In this document: piece after piece, positions 17,413-25,988 of the stretch
Layout of the letters: each line of letters starts with the position of its first letter
Numbering within the stretch: the stretch's first letter is position 1
From: Planctomycetota bacterium
Lineage (GTDB): Bacteria; Planctomycetota; Phycisphaerae; Tepidisphaerales; Tepidisphaeraceae
Assembly: GCA_039182125.1 (NCBI GenBank)
Contig: JBCDCH010000002.1
Location: 1 to 64,000 of the forward strand
Length of the DNA: 64,000 nt
Reading direction: 5' to 3'
The notes under the pieces: generated by a model
What the model saw: the letters and a program-made list of their open reading frames with translations, nothing else
The model's database searches: none
What the model was told of the DNA's origin: nothing
Made by a program: the position numbers and the translations under genes

Positions 17413-18228
17413 TTAGTAACGACGCAGGTTTCCGATGGTCTGCAGCGCCTGGTCGGCGGTCTGAATCGACTGACTGTTCAACTCGAACGCGCGTTGCGTT
17501 TTGATCAACGTGACCAGTTCCTTGACCGGGTCGACGTTCGACGACTCGAGGTGACGCTGGACCAGTTCGCCGGCACCGTTTTCCCTGGGCGGTGTCCGAA
17601 TGGCGGAGCCGGAAGCTTCGGTTTCCTGGAAGAGAGAACCACCGAGAAGTCGCAATCCCTGCGGGTTGACGAAACGGAAGATCTCGATCTGGCCGATACT
17701 CGTCGGCGTGATTTCACCAGAGAGCAACACGCTCACCTCGCCATCCTGGCTGATGTTGATCGATCTGGGCACGATGTCGTCCGGCACGGTCACCTGGGGT
17801 TCGAGGCGATAGCCGTCACCGACACCCAGAACTAACGCACCGTCCGCGGCGCGGAAGAAGTTGCCGTTGCGGGTGTAGGCGGTGCCGTCGCCGACGTCGT
17901 CGGAAATCGACACGCGGAAAAAGCCGTCACCTTCGATGGCGACGTCCAGTTCGCGATCGGTCGGCTCCAGCGGACCCTGGGTCAGGTCCAGCGCCGTGTT
18001 GCTGATGGTGACACCGGCACCGACATAGATGCCACTGGGCGAGACGTCGCCCTGACGGTTGAGCGCCCCCGGGGCACGCTTCTCGACGTAGAGCAGGTCT
18101 TCAAAGTTGACCCGGCTGCGCTTGAACGCCGTCGTTTCGGCGTTGGCCAGGTTGTTGGCGATGACGTCGATCTGTGTCGACAGTCCCTTGAGTCCGGTCG
18201 CGGCGGAATGGAGTGCGGTGATGGCCAT
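17413..18228 (-). CDS. flgG: Flagellar distal rod protein FlgG
   Basis: FlgG builds the distal rod. The N-terminal motif QIDVIANNLANAETTAFKRS is the hook-rod family signature. The sequences TQGPLEPTDRELDVAIEG and DGFFRVSI, and the C-terminal VKELVTLIKTQRAFELNSQS, are diagnostic of FlgG. Its 271 residues are close to the usual 260. No Shine-Dalgarno is evident in the 43-base gap after flgF, which is AT-rich near the start. Confidence 0.96.
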   Translation of the reverse strand: MAITALHSAATGLKGLSTQIDVIANNLANAETTAFKRSRVNFEDLLYVEKRAPGALNRQGDVSPSGIYVGAGVTISNTALDLTQGPLEPTDRELDVAIEGDGFFRVSISDDVGDGTAYTRNGNFFRAADGALVLGVGDGYRLEPQVTVPDDIVPRSINISQDGEVSVLLSGEITPTSIGQIEIFRFVNPQGLRLLGGSLFQETEASGSAIRTPPRENGAGELVQRHLESSNVDPVKELVTLIKTQRAFELNSQSIQTADQALQTIGNLRRY

Positions 18229-18271
18229 TTTGCTTGTTTTTCGTTGAAATTTCGGATTTCGAAGCGCTGGA

Positions 18272-19036
18272 TTAGGAGATCTTGCCGACGGTGTTCACGA
18301 GCTTCTCGGTGGCGGTGTCCTGATATTGGATCATCCGCGCGTTGCCTTCGAGTTGACGTTGGGCGAGGAGCATGCGAGTCATTTCGACGGTCGGGTCGAT
18401 GTTGGCGCGCTCGACGAAACCGCCGCGTAGCTCGGTGCCGTAGGAAAGCGTCAGGTCCGCGACATCGTCGACGCCGGTGAACTCGTTACCCCCTTCGGGA
18501 CGGAGCGCGGCGGGGTTGTCCACTTCGAAGAAACCGATGCGGGCGATGGGGTAAGAGTTCGCGTCGGTGATCGAGCCGTCCTTGTTGATGTTCAGCTTGG
18601 ACAGCGGCACACCGGCGAGATCGATCGGCTTGCCCTCGTGATCGAGGACGAAGCGCGGGAAAGCGTTGTTGGTCGTGAGGTAGCCTTCCTCGCTGATCTG
18701 GAAACCACCGTCGCGGGTGAGACGCAGATCAGAACCGTCAGCCTCGGAGGTCGCCAGGAAACCGGGGCCGAGCAGTGCGACATCGAGTTTGTTGCCGGTC
18801 GGCTCGAACGCGCCCTGGGAAAGGTCGAGAATGGTCGGCCCCATCCACGGGCCACCGCCGATGCGGTTGCGACCCGTCGTGTCCGTGACATCGGCGGGAC
18901 GGCGTTCGGTGACCGTGGCGAGTGTCCGCTTGAAGCCTGCGGTTTCGAGGTTCGCCAGGTTGTTGGCGATCAGGTCGACCCGCTGGGCAGCGTGGGTCAT
19001 GCCGGCCGCCGAGAGATAGGTGCCGTAGCTGCTCAT
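18272..19036 (-). CDS. flgF: Flagellar basal-body rod protein FlgF
   Basis: A proximal/distal rod component related to FlgG. The N-terminus carries QRVDLIANNLANLETAGFKR and the C-terminus ends in a helix with NARMIQYQDTATEKL. The middle region has a FlgG-like LSQGAFEPTGNKLDVALLG but is otherwise divergent. At 254 residues the size is right. The start codon overlaps the stop of the upstream 80-residue gene as ATGA, so the two are translationally coupled. A FlgG paralogue is the only serious alternative name. Confidence 0.92.
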   Translation of the reverse strand: MSSYGTYLSAAGMTHAAQRVDLIANNLANLETAGFKRTLATVTERRPADVTDTTGRNRIGGGPWMGPTILDLSQGAFEPTGNKLDVALLGPGFLATSEADGSDLRLTRDGGFQISEEGYLTTNNAFPRFVLDHEGKPIDLAGVPLSKLNINKDGSITDANSYPIARIGFFEVDNPAALRPEGGNEFTGVDDVADLTLSYGTELRGGFVERANIDPTVEMTRMLLAQRQLEGNARMIQYQDTATEKLVNTVGKIS

Positions 19037-19275
19037 GCCGCCCCCCGCTTGGCACGCTCGTTCTCAAGCGTCCGCGAAGCAACGGCGATCGAGAGCAACA
19101 ACGGGCCGGCAGCCGGTTCGCCCTCGTCCTCGAACCCGGACTTACAGCAATCGGCGAGCTGTTGGGTCAAATCCTCGTGAGCCAACCGACGCGCCACGGC
19201 GACAATCCGCTCGCCGAGGTTCAGCGCTTCCCAGCCCGGGATGCCTTCGATGTTCGATTCGGTGCGTTCGTCCAC
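19033..19275 (-). CDS. Small protein of unknown function, first gene of the flagellar operon
   Basis: An 80-residue, acidic, probably helical protein with no recognised domain. It contains LGERIVAVARRLAHEDLTQQ and two adjacent cysteines (LADCCKS). The GTG at 19275 is chosen because the codons before it read like non-coding sequence. No Shine-Dalgarno is seen, and an inverted repeat lies seven bases upstream. The ATGA overlap with flgF and its position at the head of the operon suggest a flagellar role. It could also be a chaperone for rod proteins, but this is a guess. Confidence 0.6.
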   Translation of the reverse strand: MDERTESNIEGIPGWEALNLGERIVAVARRLAHEDLTQQLADCCKSGFEDEGEPAAGPLLLSIAVASRTLENERAKRGAA

Positions 19276-19282
19276 GAGTGGT

Positions 19283-19303
19283 GTTATCGGAAGGGCCGAT
19301 AAC
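19283..19303 (-). repeat. Inverted repeat in the leader of the flagellar operon
   Basis: GTTATCGG and its complement CCGATAAC are separated by five bases. The repeat sits seven bases before the GTG start of the first gene of the flagellar operon. It could be an operator or an RNA hairpin that limits ribosome access. The rest of the gap (19276-19441) shows no gene. Confidence 0.5.
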
Positions 19304-19441
19304 GACCTGCAAGATGGCAGGCACAATCACCCACAAACCGCTCTCCGACAATCACTTACGCGATTATCAATAAACCATGCCGGAGGCGCAACTGCTGCGG
19401 AAGCGGGCGCAGCATTTGCGCACCGGGAAGAACCGAGCAGG

Positions 19442-20236
19442 TCACTGGGTCAACGACTCGATGAGCTCGACACGCTGCTGGACCGGCAGCTTGCGCATCA
19501 CCACCGTGACGGCTTGCTCGGTGATCTCGATCGACTCAATCCGCACCGGCATCCAACCGCTCCGCCCCTCATCGACGGGCAGCATCAGCACCGCGTCCAC
19601 GGGCGCTTCGTCCAACAAAGCCTGCGCGACTTTTCCATGCACCGCAGCCGCCGCTGCGTCGTTGGCGAGGTCGTTCGGCTGAAGCTCGGCATCGCGGACC
19701 CAACGCGGCATTTTCCGGCGCAACTCGCGCAAGCCGGGCTCACGGTACTGATCCAGCAACGTCTTCGGCAGCGGCAAACGGCCGCCGCGGAGGCTGACGA
19801 TTTCGCCGACGAGTAGGTCGTCTTCCACCGCGACTTCCGCCGTGATCGACACGACACGGTCCAACTTCACCGCCCGGCCGGCCAACGTGATCCGCCCCTC
19901 GGTCAGTTCGATGACCGGGGCCTCGAGGCGGTCGGTCAAAGCCTTGGCCACGTCGAACGTCGACTTGCCCTGCAACGCACCGTTGAGTTGCGCTTCGCTG
20001 AGTGTCAGCGTGATCGCGTCGTCCGCCGTCCGGGCACGGTGGGCTTGGTTGACCGCACTTGCCGCGTTAATGATCGCCGAGTCGGGGCTTGCCGCCGACG
20101 TCCGATTACGTTCCAACGCCTCGGCGTACCAGTCCGGTTCGTTGCCCAACGCCCACCAAACGGCACCGATCCCCCCGACCGCGAACAGTCCGAGAACCGC
20201 GACCACCAGGAGTATGCGTCGAATCCAGCGCTTCAT
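19442..20236 (-). CDS. Membrane-anchored protein of unknown function
   Basis: A 264-residue protein with one N-terminal transmembrane segment (about residues 7-30, LLVVAVLGLFAVGGIGAVWW) and a soluble, probably periplasmic, C-terminal part. I recognise no domain. Patterns such as ITLTLSEAQLNGALQ and ITLAGRAVKLDRVVSI resemble lipid- or bilayer-associated AsmA/LmeA-like folds only loosely. The ATG at 20236 is chosen because it places the membrane segment at the start. It is divergent to the next gene with 21 bases between the start codons. Confidence 0.7.
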   Translation of the reverse strand: MKRWIRRILLVVAVLGLFAVGGIGAVWWALGNEPDWYAEALERNRTSAASPDSAIINAASAVNQAHRARTADDAITLTLSEAQLNGALQGKSTFDVAKALTDRLEAPVIELTEGRITLAGRAVKLDRVVSITAEVAVEDDLLVGEIVSLRGGRLPLPKTLLDQYREPGLRELRRKMPRWVRDAELQPNDLANDAAAAAVHGKVAQALLDEAPVDAVLMLPVDEGRSGWMPVRIESIEITEQAVTVVMRKLPVQQRVELIESLTQ

Positions 20237-20257
20237 GCCGATAGCAACCGTAGCCGC

Positions 20258-20737
20258 ATGGTCAGTTCGTCGCCAATAGCACAGAACCCGCAGGCCGATG
20301 CACCACAGAGTGCGCTGCGCAAGCTGCGGGAGCAGGAGCGCCGTCGGCTGCGGGGCGAGTTCGAGGTGCCGGCCGACCGGGCCGGGGAGCGGGACGTCGA
20401 GTTCATCCTGCCGCATCTGGCCACGTCACCGACCCTGGCCCGCAACTTCGCCGTCATGGTCGCCGAGCGGCTCGACGGAGGCACCCTGCCTTACGACAAC
20501 CGCCTGCAACTTCTGGCCCACGCTCAGAAGGTTGGCCTACGGATCTTCGAAGCCAACCTGATCATCGCCGCCGTCCAGCACAACGCGCCCACGCTCAAGC
20601 TGGTGCAACCTGATCCGCCAAGCCGGCGCAAGGCCGACAAGGGCGAATGCAGTTGGATCAGCAAGTGGTGGAAGCCGATCGTCGTGGTGTTGCTGCTGGA
20701 AGTGGCGGCCGTGGTGGCGTGGCTTTCGTGGCGGTGA
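20258..20737 (+). CDS. Tail-anchored protein of unknown function
   Basis: A 159-residue protein with a hydrophilic N-terminus rich in Arg and Glu (LRKLREQERRRLRGEFEV), a central helical region and a single C-terminal transmembrane helix (about residues 137-156, IVVVLLLEVAAVVAWL). The bulk of the protein would be cytoplasmic. No family is recognised. The ATG at 20258 is the first start after the divergent gene. The 3' end is four bases from the convergent membrane protein gene. Confidence 0.65.
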   Translation: MVSSSPIAQNPQADAPQSALRKLREQERRRLRGEFEVPADRAGERDVEFILPHLATSPTLARNFAVMVAERLDGGTLPYDNRLQLLAHAQKVGLRIFEANLIIAAVQHNAPTLKLVQPDPPSRRKADKGECSWISKWWKPIVVVLLLEVAAVVAWLSWR

Positions 20738-20741
20738 CGGT

Positions 20742-21164
20742 TCAGCGGGCCGTTCCGATGAGCCAAGCGACGTAATCGCCGGGAAGTCTGGTCAACAGGT
20801 AGAACGCCGGCACCACCAACAACCACGCACCGATGTAAAGCACCAGCGCCGGCTTGAATCCGATCCGACCGATGAAGGCGGGCTTCAACAACGTGAAGAG
20901 CCCGACCACCAGCGGCACGCCGAACGACGTGGCAAACAGTGCAAGGAACGTTAGCCAACGGGCGATCGACATAACCAACGAACCTTGGTCAACCTGGCCG
21001 TGCTCGAGCACCCATCCGTTGTGTGTCGTCTGCCAGTACAGGAGCCCGACCACGGCAAACATGATCCAAGCCGGCGTGGCCGTCACGGCGAATCTGATCA
21101 TGGTGTCGCGAACCGTCAGCGGCGGCTCGGCGCCTTTCGCGGGTCCGGCCGAACGCCTTCTCAC
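20742..21164 (-). CDS. Small integral membrane protein coupled to the BatA-like gene
   Basis: A 140-residue protein with about three hydrophobic helices (AWIMFAVVGLLYWQT, WLTFLALFATSFGVPLVVGL and the later VLYIGAWLLVVPAFYLL). No family is recognised. The GTG at 21164 overlaps the stop of the upstream BatA/VWA gene as GTGA, which supports translational coupling. A downstream ATG at 21101 would remove a basic N-terminus of 21 residues and is the alternative. Confidence 0.65.
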   Translation of the reverse strand: MRRRSAGPAKGAEPPLTVRDTMIRFAVTATPAWIMFAVVGLLYWQTTHNGWVLEHGQVDQGSLVMSIARWLTFLALFATSFGVPLVVGLFTLLKPAFIGRIGFKPALVLYIGAWLLVVPAFYLLTRLPGDYVAWLIGTAR

Positions 21165-23176
21165 GCCGCGACCTTGCGGGTGTACACCCACCATTCGACG
21201 ATGAGGAAAAGCCCGGCGGCGGCGGTGAGCCACCACCACCATTCGAGCCGGCTCAGCCGACTACCGCCCTCGACGGTGGCACCCACGCCGCCGGGGGGGA
21301 GTTCGCTGGGCGCGATGGCTGACTCGCTGGCGCTGAGCAGGTTGACGGCGAGACGTTCAAACTGCGGCACGGCCGGCTCCAACGTGTAGAGCCCGACGTT
21401 TTCCAGCGGATCGAGCACCAGATCGCCGGCTTCGGGAACGTCCTTGTCGAGGTCGCCGTCCGGGCCGTTGACGGTGATGCGGTCTGGGTTGCCGGCGCGG
21501 TCGATGTTGCTGCGTGGCAAGCGCGGGTTGGTGCCCGGCGGGATCGACTGCCGCACGGCCAGGTCCGAGCCGACCGCGAGGAACTTGATCGCGTTGTGCA
21601 GGAAGACTGGGAAGGTGACGTTGGTCGGCCAGTTGGACTCGTACACGTCGAAGCCGACCAGCGTGGTCCGACCGCCCTGTCGATGGAGCACTAGCATCGG
21701 CCCCTTGATGCCTTCGAGCAGCACCGTCGCATCCAGCGGCACCGACCACATCGGCGTCTCCGCGGCGTACAGCTTGCCCATGTTCAGTCCCGCGAGCATC
21801 GGATTGTCGCGGTCCCAGTCGAGCACCAGTTGCTCCTGCGCGAAAAGCCGTTCGCCGTTCTCGTTGGTCGCCTGGATCAGCTCCGATCCTTCCGGCGGCG
21901 TGCCGCCGAGGAAGACGAAGTTCCCTGACGCTGGCAACGCTTGCGGTGAGAATCGGTCGAAAAAGATCACGTCGTAATCGAGCACGCCGTCGGGGGCATA
22001 CTCGGCAAGCCCGATGTAAGTCGGCTCCTCGATGTTGAGCGCGGCGAGGGCTTTCTCCAGGAAGTAATTGCCGTCGGTCACGACCAACACGTTGAGCGGC
22101 CGCGGCGGCGGGACGAACACGTACGCCTGATCGTCGGCGGAGAGGACATCGCCGTCATTGTTGATCAGCTCCAGCCGGATCGTCGCGGCGGTGGTCAGGT
22201 CCAGCGTGAACTCCACCGCATCGCGCTGCGGCGTGCCCTCCTCGTCGATGGCTGCTTGCAGCGCTTCGCCATCGAGAGATGCCGGATAAACATATAGGTT
22301 GCCGTCGATGTCGCGGGTCTGCCAGTTGTCCTCGGCGGGGTTCTCTGAGTTGAGCGTGGAGACGCTCATGCGGACGTTGGCGGTCGACTTCTCGGGGCCG
22401 AAGTTGGCCAGGCGAGCGAAGACCTGCACCTCGGTCGGCCGATCGAAGTTCCGCCGGGCATCGAGCGCGACGATGCCGAGGTTGGGCGAGTCGTCCTTGC
22501 CCAGAGCGGTGTAGCGGAGGTTGCCCTGGAGCGAGAGTTCCTGGCCATCGCCGGCGTTGCCGTCGGAATAGAGGAACACATCAATCGGTGTCAGATCCGA
22601 CCGAAGGTTGTCCGGATCGAACGCCATCTGCGCGTCGGCCAGTTTGTACGCCGGCTCAAGATTGGTGAAGCGGTCGGTCGGCTCGATGCCGCGGATCGCC
22701 GCCCGCAGTGCCCCAGCGTCGGCGGTGAACGGCTGGAGGATCTCCGCCGTGTCATCGAACGCGATCACCATCGCGACGTCGCCCCGGCCCATCGTGTCGA
22801 CCAGCGCCAGCGCCTGGTCCTTCGCATCGTCGAGCCGGCTGCCTGTCTCGCCGTCGTTGGCGTTCATACTGGCCGAGCGGTCGATGAGGATGACGGACTT
22901 GTCCCCCGCCGTGGCCCGCACGTTGCTCACCGGCCGACTCAGCGCGAAGAGCAGCAGGAACAGCAGCAGCAGTTGCAAGAGCAACAGCAGGTTTCGCCGC
23001 AGCCGTTGGAACGGGCTGTTGACCTGCAGGTCCTGCACGGCCTTCTTCCACAGCAGCGTCGACGACACATAAGCCGGCTGCCGACGGAGCTTGAGGAAGT
23101 ACAGGATGAGCAACAACGGCACCGCCACGGCGGCGGCGATGGCGGCGGTGGTGAAGTTCAGGAACTGCGGAAACAT
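21161..23176 (-). CDS. BatA-domain and von Willebrand factor A membrane protein
   Basis: A 671-residue protein. The N-terminus matches the BatA domain, with FLNFTTAAIAAAVAVPLLLI, LYFLKLRRQP and a second membrane helix (about 61-80). A VWA domain follows, with a MIDAS signature DRSASMNAND (Asp99, Ser101, Ser103). The middle region (about 250-600) resembles a glutamine-amidotransferase-like or CARDB-like extracytoplasmic part. A C-terminal membrane helix (LEWWWWLTAAAGLFLIVEWW) closes the protein. Such proteins often occur with MoxR ATPases, but none is present here. The ATG has no Shine-Dalgarno. The next gene on the strand is coupled by a GTGA overlap. Confidence 0.87.
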   Translation of the reverse strand: MFPQFLNFTTAAIAAAVAVPLLLILYFLKLRRQPAYVSSTLLWKKAVQDLQVNSPFQRLRRNLLLLLQLLLLFLLLFALSRPVSNVRATAGDKSVILIDRSASMNANDGETGSRLDDAKDQALALVDTMGRGDVAMVIAFDDTAEILQPFTADAGALRAAIRGIEPTDRFTNLEPAYKLADAQMAFDPDNLRSDLTPIDVFLYSDGNAGDGQELSLQGNLRYTALGKDDSPNLGIVALDARRNFDRPTEVQVFARLANFGPEKSTANVRMSVSTLNSENPAEDNWQTRDIDGNLYVYPASLDGEALQAAIDEEGTPQRDAVEFTLDLTTAATIRLELINNDGDVLSADDQAYVFVPPPRPLNVLVVTDGNYFLEKALAALNIEEPTYIGLAEYAPDGVLDYDVIFFDRFSPQALPASGNFVFLGGTPPEGSELIQATNENGERLFAQEQLVLDWDRDNPMLAGLNMGKLYAAETPMWSVPLDATVLLEGIKGPMLVLHRQGGRTTLVGFDVYESNWPTNVTFPVFLHNAIKFLAVGSDLAVRQSIPPGTNPRLPRSNIDRAGNPDRITVNGPDGDLDKDVPEAGDLVLDPLENVGLYTLEPAVPQFERLAVNLLSASESAIAPSELPPGGVGATVEGGSRLSRLEWWWWLTAAAGLFLIVEWWVYTRKVAA

Positions 23177-23225
23177 AAGCGTGCCCGACCGATGCTACCG
23201 ACTCGGGCAGCGTCGCCCAAACCGA

Positions 23226-24764
23226 TCATGCTTCAACCGGCTCGGAGTTGCGATCGTCCTCGGCGACGGGTTTCTTCTTACCCCGGCCGACGACCTGGAC
23301 CAGTTCCTTGAGTCGGGCCGGCATGAACACGGCAAACGCCCCGACGGCAAGTCCGCCGAAGACCGCAACGACCACGGCGAGCCGTACGGCCGCGGGCAGT
23401 TCCGCCATGAACTGGTAATCGAGGGTCAGCGTTAGTGCCGCCGCGATTCCGGTGATCGCGAGCGGGCCACTCGCTCCCCGATAGAAAATCATCGGCGACA
23501 TCCCCATTGCCCGAAGCGACACGGTCGTCGCGATGATGCCCACGAGCCACCGATAGCCGCCGACGCACAGCGCGATGTTGGTCAAGCCACCGAGCCGGCA
23601 GCCGATGTAGGCGACCAACAAGGTCCCAATGGCGTCGGCGGACAGGATGGCTGTTCGGATGATCCATCGGCCCCGCGCTTCGAGTAGCGAGTTGCCGATG
23701 ACCGAAATCGACCGGGTTGCCGTCGCGAACGACAACGCCTGGACGACAATGATGGCGGCTTGCCACTTCTCGCCCCAGACCAACGTGAGCCCCGGCGCCG
23801 CCGATACGGCCAGCAAACATCCCGACAGAGCTGAAAGCAACGTCAGCAAACGGAACGAACGCTCGACACCCTTTTCCAATCGAGGCTGATCGTCGATGAT
23901 GTGGCTGAACGTCGGAGCAAGAACCCGGCCAAGACTCCCAATGAGCATGGACGCGAACGCGATCGAGAGTTGGAAACCAAACGTGTAGAAGCCGAGCAAC
24001 TGCTCATCGTCGGTCGTCATCCGGCCGATCACAAGGAAGTCGCCTTGCATGATCAGCGCCGTGGCGATTGCCCCGAGCATGACCCAGCCACCATCGCGGA
24101 GGATCTCGATCATCGGGCCGAGTACTGGCTCGGTCGTCGGTGGGAGCTTGCCAGCACGGTGACGATACATCACCGCCTCGACGAAAAGCGACGCGCCGTA
24201 CCCCACGATGAAACACGCCGGCGACGCCCACACCGCCGCCACCGCAATCATGGTCAGCGCTCGAACGAAGTTCACGATCGTCGTCGTCTTGGCTATGAAC
24301 CCAAAGTGCAGATCGAGCGATACCTTCACCTGATAAACGGAGTTACCAAGTCCGACAAACATCGCGCAGCACATCAGTAAAAGCAGGTCCCTGAGCTTGG
24401 GCTGCTCGTAGTAGCTGGCGAACACCGGGCTCAGCGCACCAATGAGTGTGATGGCGAGCAGGTTCGACCCGACAACCAAGTACAGCGCCGGCCGGGCCAG
24501 GCGGTCGAACTCCTTCTTGCGGGCGATGAGGACACGGTGTATCGACGACTCACGCAACACCGCAAAAATCGCAACGCAGCCGAGCACCAATGCCCACAAC
24601 GTAAAGTCCTCGGGCAGGAGCAGAACGCCGAGCACGATCTGGCTACCGAGCGAGAGGAGCCGCGAGAGGATCGCTGCCACGGCTGCGAACTTCGCACCGC
24701 GAATGGCGGTCTGGCCATAGGTTTTGCCGGCGGAATCGGTCGGGCCGGCGGTTGAATCGGACAC
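23226..24764 (-). CDS. Polysaccharide flippase, Wzx/MATE-like
   Basis: A 512-residue integral membrane protein with twelve or more hydrophobic segments and the organisation of lipid-linked oligosaccharide flippases (polysaccharide biosynthesis protein family, MOP superfamily). The N-terminus (SAGKTYGQTAIRGAKFAAVA) leads to the first helix. The C-terminus is hydrophilic. It presumably transfers an exopolysaccharide repeat unit across the inner membrane and sits beside pyruvyltransferase and glycosyltransferase genes. The start is GTG, with TACAGT six bases upstream and no Shine-Dalgarno. Confidence 0.87.
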   Translation of the reverse strand: MSDSTAGPTDSAGKTYGQTAIRGAKFAAVAAILSRLLSLGSQIVLGVLLLPEDFTLWALVLGCVAIFAVLRESSIHRVLIARKKEFDRLARPALYLVVGSNLLAITLIGALSPVFASYYEQPKLRDLLLLMCCAMFVGLGNSVYQVKVSLDLHFGFIAKTTTIVNFVRALTMIAVAAVWASPACFIVGYGASLFVEAVMYRHRAGKLPPTTEPVLGPMIEILRDGGWVMLGAIATALIMQGDFLVIGRMTTDDEQLLGFYTFGFQLSIAFASMLIGSLGRVLAPTFSHIIDDQPRLEKGVERSFRLLTLLSALSGCLLAVSAAPGLTLVWGEKWQAAIIVVQALSFATATRSISVIGNSLLEARGRWIIRTAILSADAIGTLLVAYIGCRLGGLTNIALCVGGYRWLVGIIATTVSLRAMGMSPMIFYRGASGPLAITGIAAALTLTLDYQFMAELPAAVRLAVVVAVFGGLAVGAFAVFMPARLKELVQVVGRGKKKPVAEDDRNSEPVEA

Positions 24765-24770
24765 GAGCGG

Positions 24771-24776
24771 ACTGTA
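24771..24776 (-). promoter_or_regulatory. Putative -10 hexamer of the flippase gene
   Basis: TACAGT lies six bases before the GTG start of the flippase gene, with no Shine-Dalgarno between them. This is the same spacing as at rpe, aguB and nadB, so a leaderless transcript is likely. Confidence 0.45.
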
Positions 24777-24863
24777 TCAACCCCTGCCCATGAACAAACC
24801 GCCCGGAGCAAATCGTCCCTCGGGCAAACTGGCCGATACCCTCGATGGCCCACACCCGACCGC

Positions 24864-25988
24864 ATGAACGCTCAGCCGACCCCATCCAAACGCATCCACC
24901 TCCACGGCTGCTACCACACCGGCAACTTTGGCGACCTGCTGCTGCTTGACCTGCTCGCAAGACATGTAAACCGAACCCATCACCAACGGCCGACCGACCT
25001 GTTTCCGCCCGTCGAAGATCACCATCACTTCGGCGTCGAGACAGTCGACATCGGCAAGGGTCCGCGTACCGCGTTCTCGACCGATGTCGCTGTCTTAGGT
25101 GGCGGCGGCTACCTCGTGGCATCGGAATCCAAATCCGCGATCCGCCGACTGCTGCGATACTCGGTACCGGCCCATATCTGGCAACTGCGTGGAGTGCCGT
25201 ACGCCGTGGTAGGCGTGGGTGCGGGACCGAGCCTTGCAGGTGCCGCGCCTCGGCGAATACGCCGCATCCTCAAAGGTGCGACGGCCATCTGTCCGCGTGA
25301 TCAGGAAAGTGCCGACCTACTCGCGTCCATCGGCGTCGACCGCGACCGGATGGAAGTAACCGCCGACATCGTCATGTCGCTCACACCTGACCAGATCCCT
25401 GCGGGAATCGATGACGCGACCGACGAACAGGTCCAGCGCGAATCTGATCGCAAGCGGATTGCGATGCATCTCCCGTTGCGTGGTTCGCACCCCGACGCCT
25501 ACCAGCGAATTCTCGAGCTCGTCGGTGACGAACTTCGCGGACGTGATGACGTGGAGGTCTATTGGCTTTTCGATCACGGCTTCGACGGCAACGATGACAC
25601 GATCCGGCAGTTCCATAACGAACACCACATACCGGGCGGCAAGATCATCGCCGAGCGACACATCTGGAAGTTCGTCGAACTGCTCCGTCGGTTCAACATG
25701 GTGATCACGAGCAAGCTGCACGTCGGGATCGTGTCGTGGGCGATGGGTACGCCGACGTGTGGGCTCTCGGCCCACGGCAAAACCCGCCGCTTCTACCGGC
25801 AGATCGGCCGGCTCGACTTTCAACAGAATCTCGACGAAGACCTCGACAAAGTCCGCACTTGGGTACGCATGCTTCTCGACGACGACCCACAGTTGGCCAG
25901 CGAAGATGTCGACGCACGTGTGGAGCTCCCCCGCTTGGCCCGACGAAACTTCGAAGTTGCCGACGAAGTGATTCGCAGCGTCGGCTAG
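24864..25988 (+). CDS. Polysaccharide pyruvyl transferase family protein
   Basis: A 374-residue protein of the CsaB/WcaK-like pyruvyltransferase family, which transfers pyruvate ketals to sugars of surface polymers. Family features are the N-terminal CYHTGNFGDLLLLDLL, the glycine-rich VAVLGGGGYLV, the GVGAGPS motif and a C-terminal VITSKLHVGIVSWAMGTP with the conserved His. The gene diverges from the flippase with 99 bases between. Its 3' end overlaps the convergent GT4 gene by four bases. The acceptor sugar cannot be deduced. Confidence 0.88.
   Translation: MNAQPTPSKRIHLHGCYHTGNFGDLLLLDLLARHVNRTHHQRPTDLFPPVEDHHHFGVETVDIGKGPRTAFSTDVAVLGGGGYLVASESKSAIRRLLRYSVPAHIWQLRGVPYAVVGVGAGPSLAGAAPRRIRRILKGATAICPRDQESADLLASIGVDRDRMEVTADIVMSLTPDQIPAGIDDATDEQVQRESDRKRIAMHLPLRGSHPDAYQRILELVGDELRGRDDVEVYWLFDHGFDGNDDTIRQFHNEHHIPGGKIIAERHIWKFVELLRRFNMVITSKLHVGIVSWAMGTPTCGLSAHGKTRRFYRQIGRLDFQQNLDEDLDKVRTWVRMLLDDDPQLASEDVDARVELPRLARRNFEVADEVIRSVG

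Noticed and set aside
19309-19325. Sigma-54-like element before the flagellar operon
   Set aside because: On the minus strand TTGC fits the -12 part, but the invariant GG of the -24 part reads GC. With one of the two key G bases missing it is not convincing.
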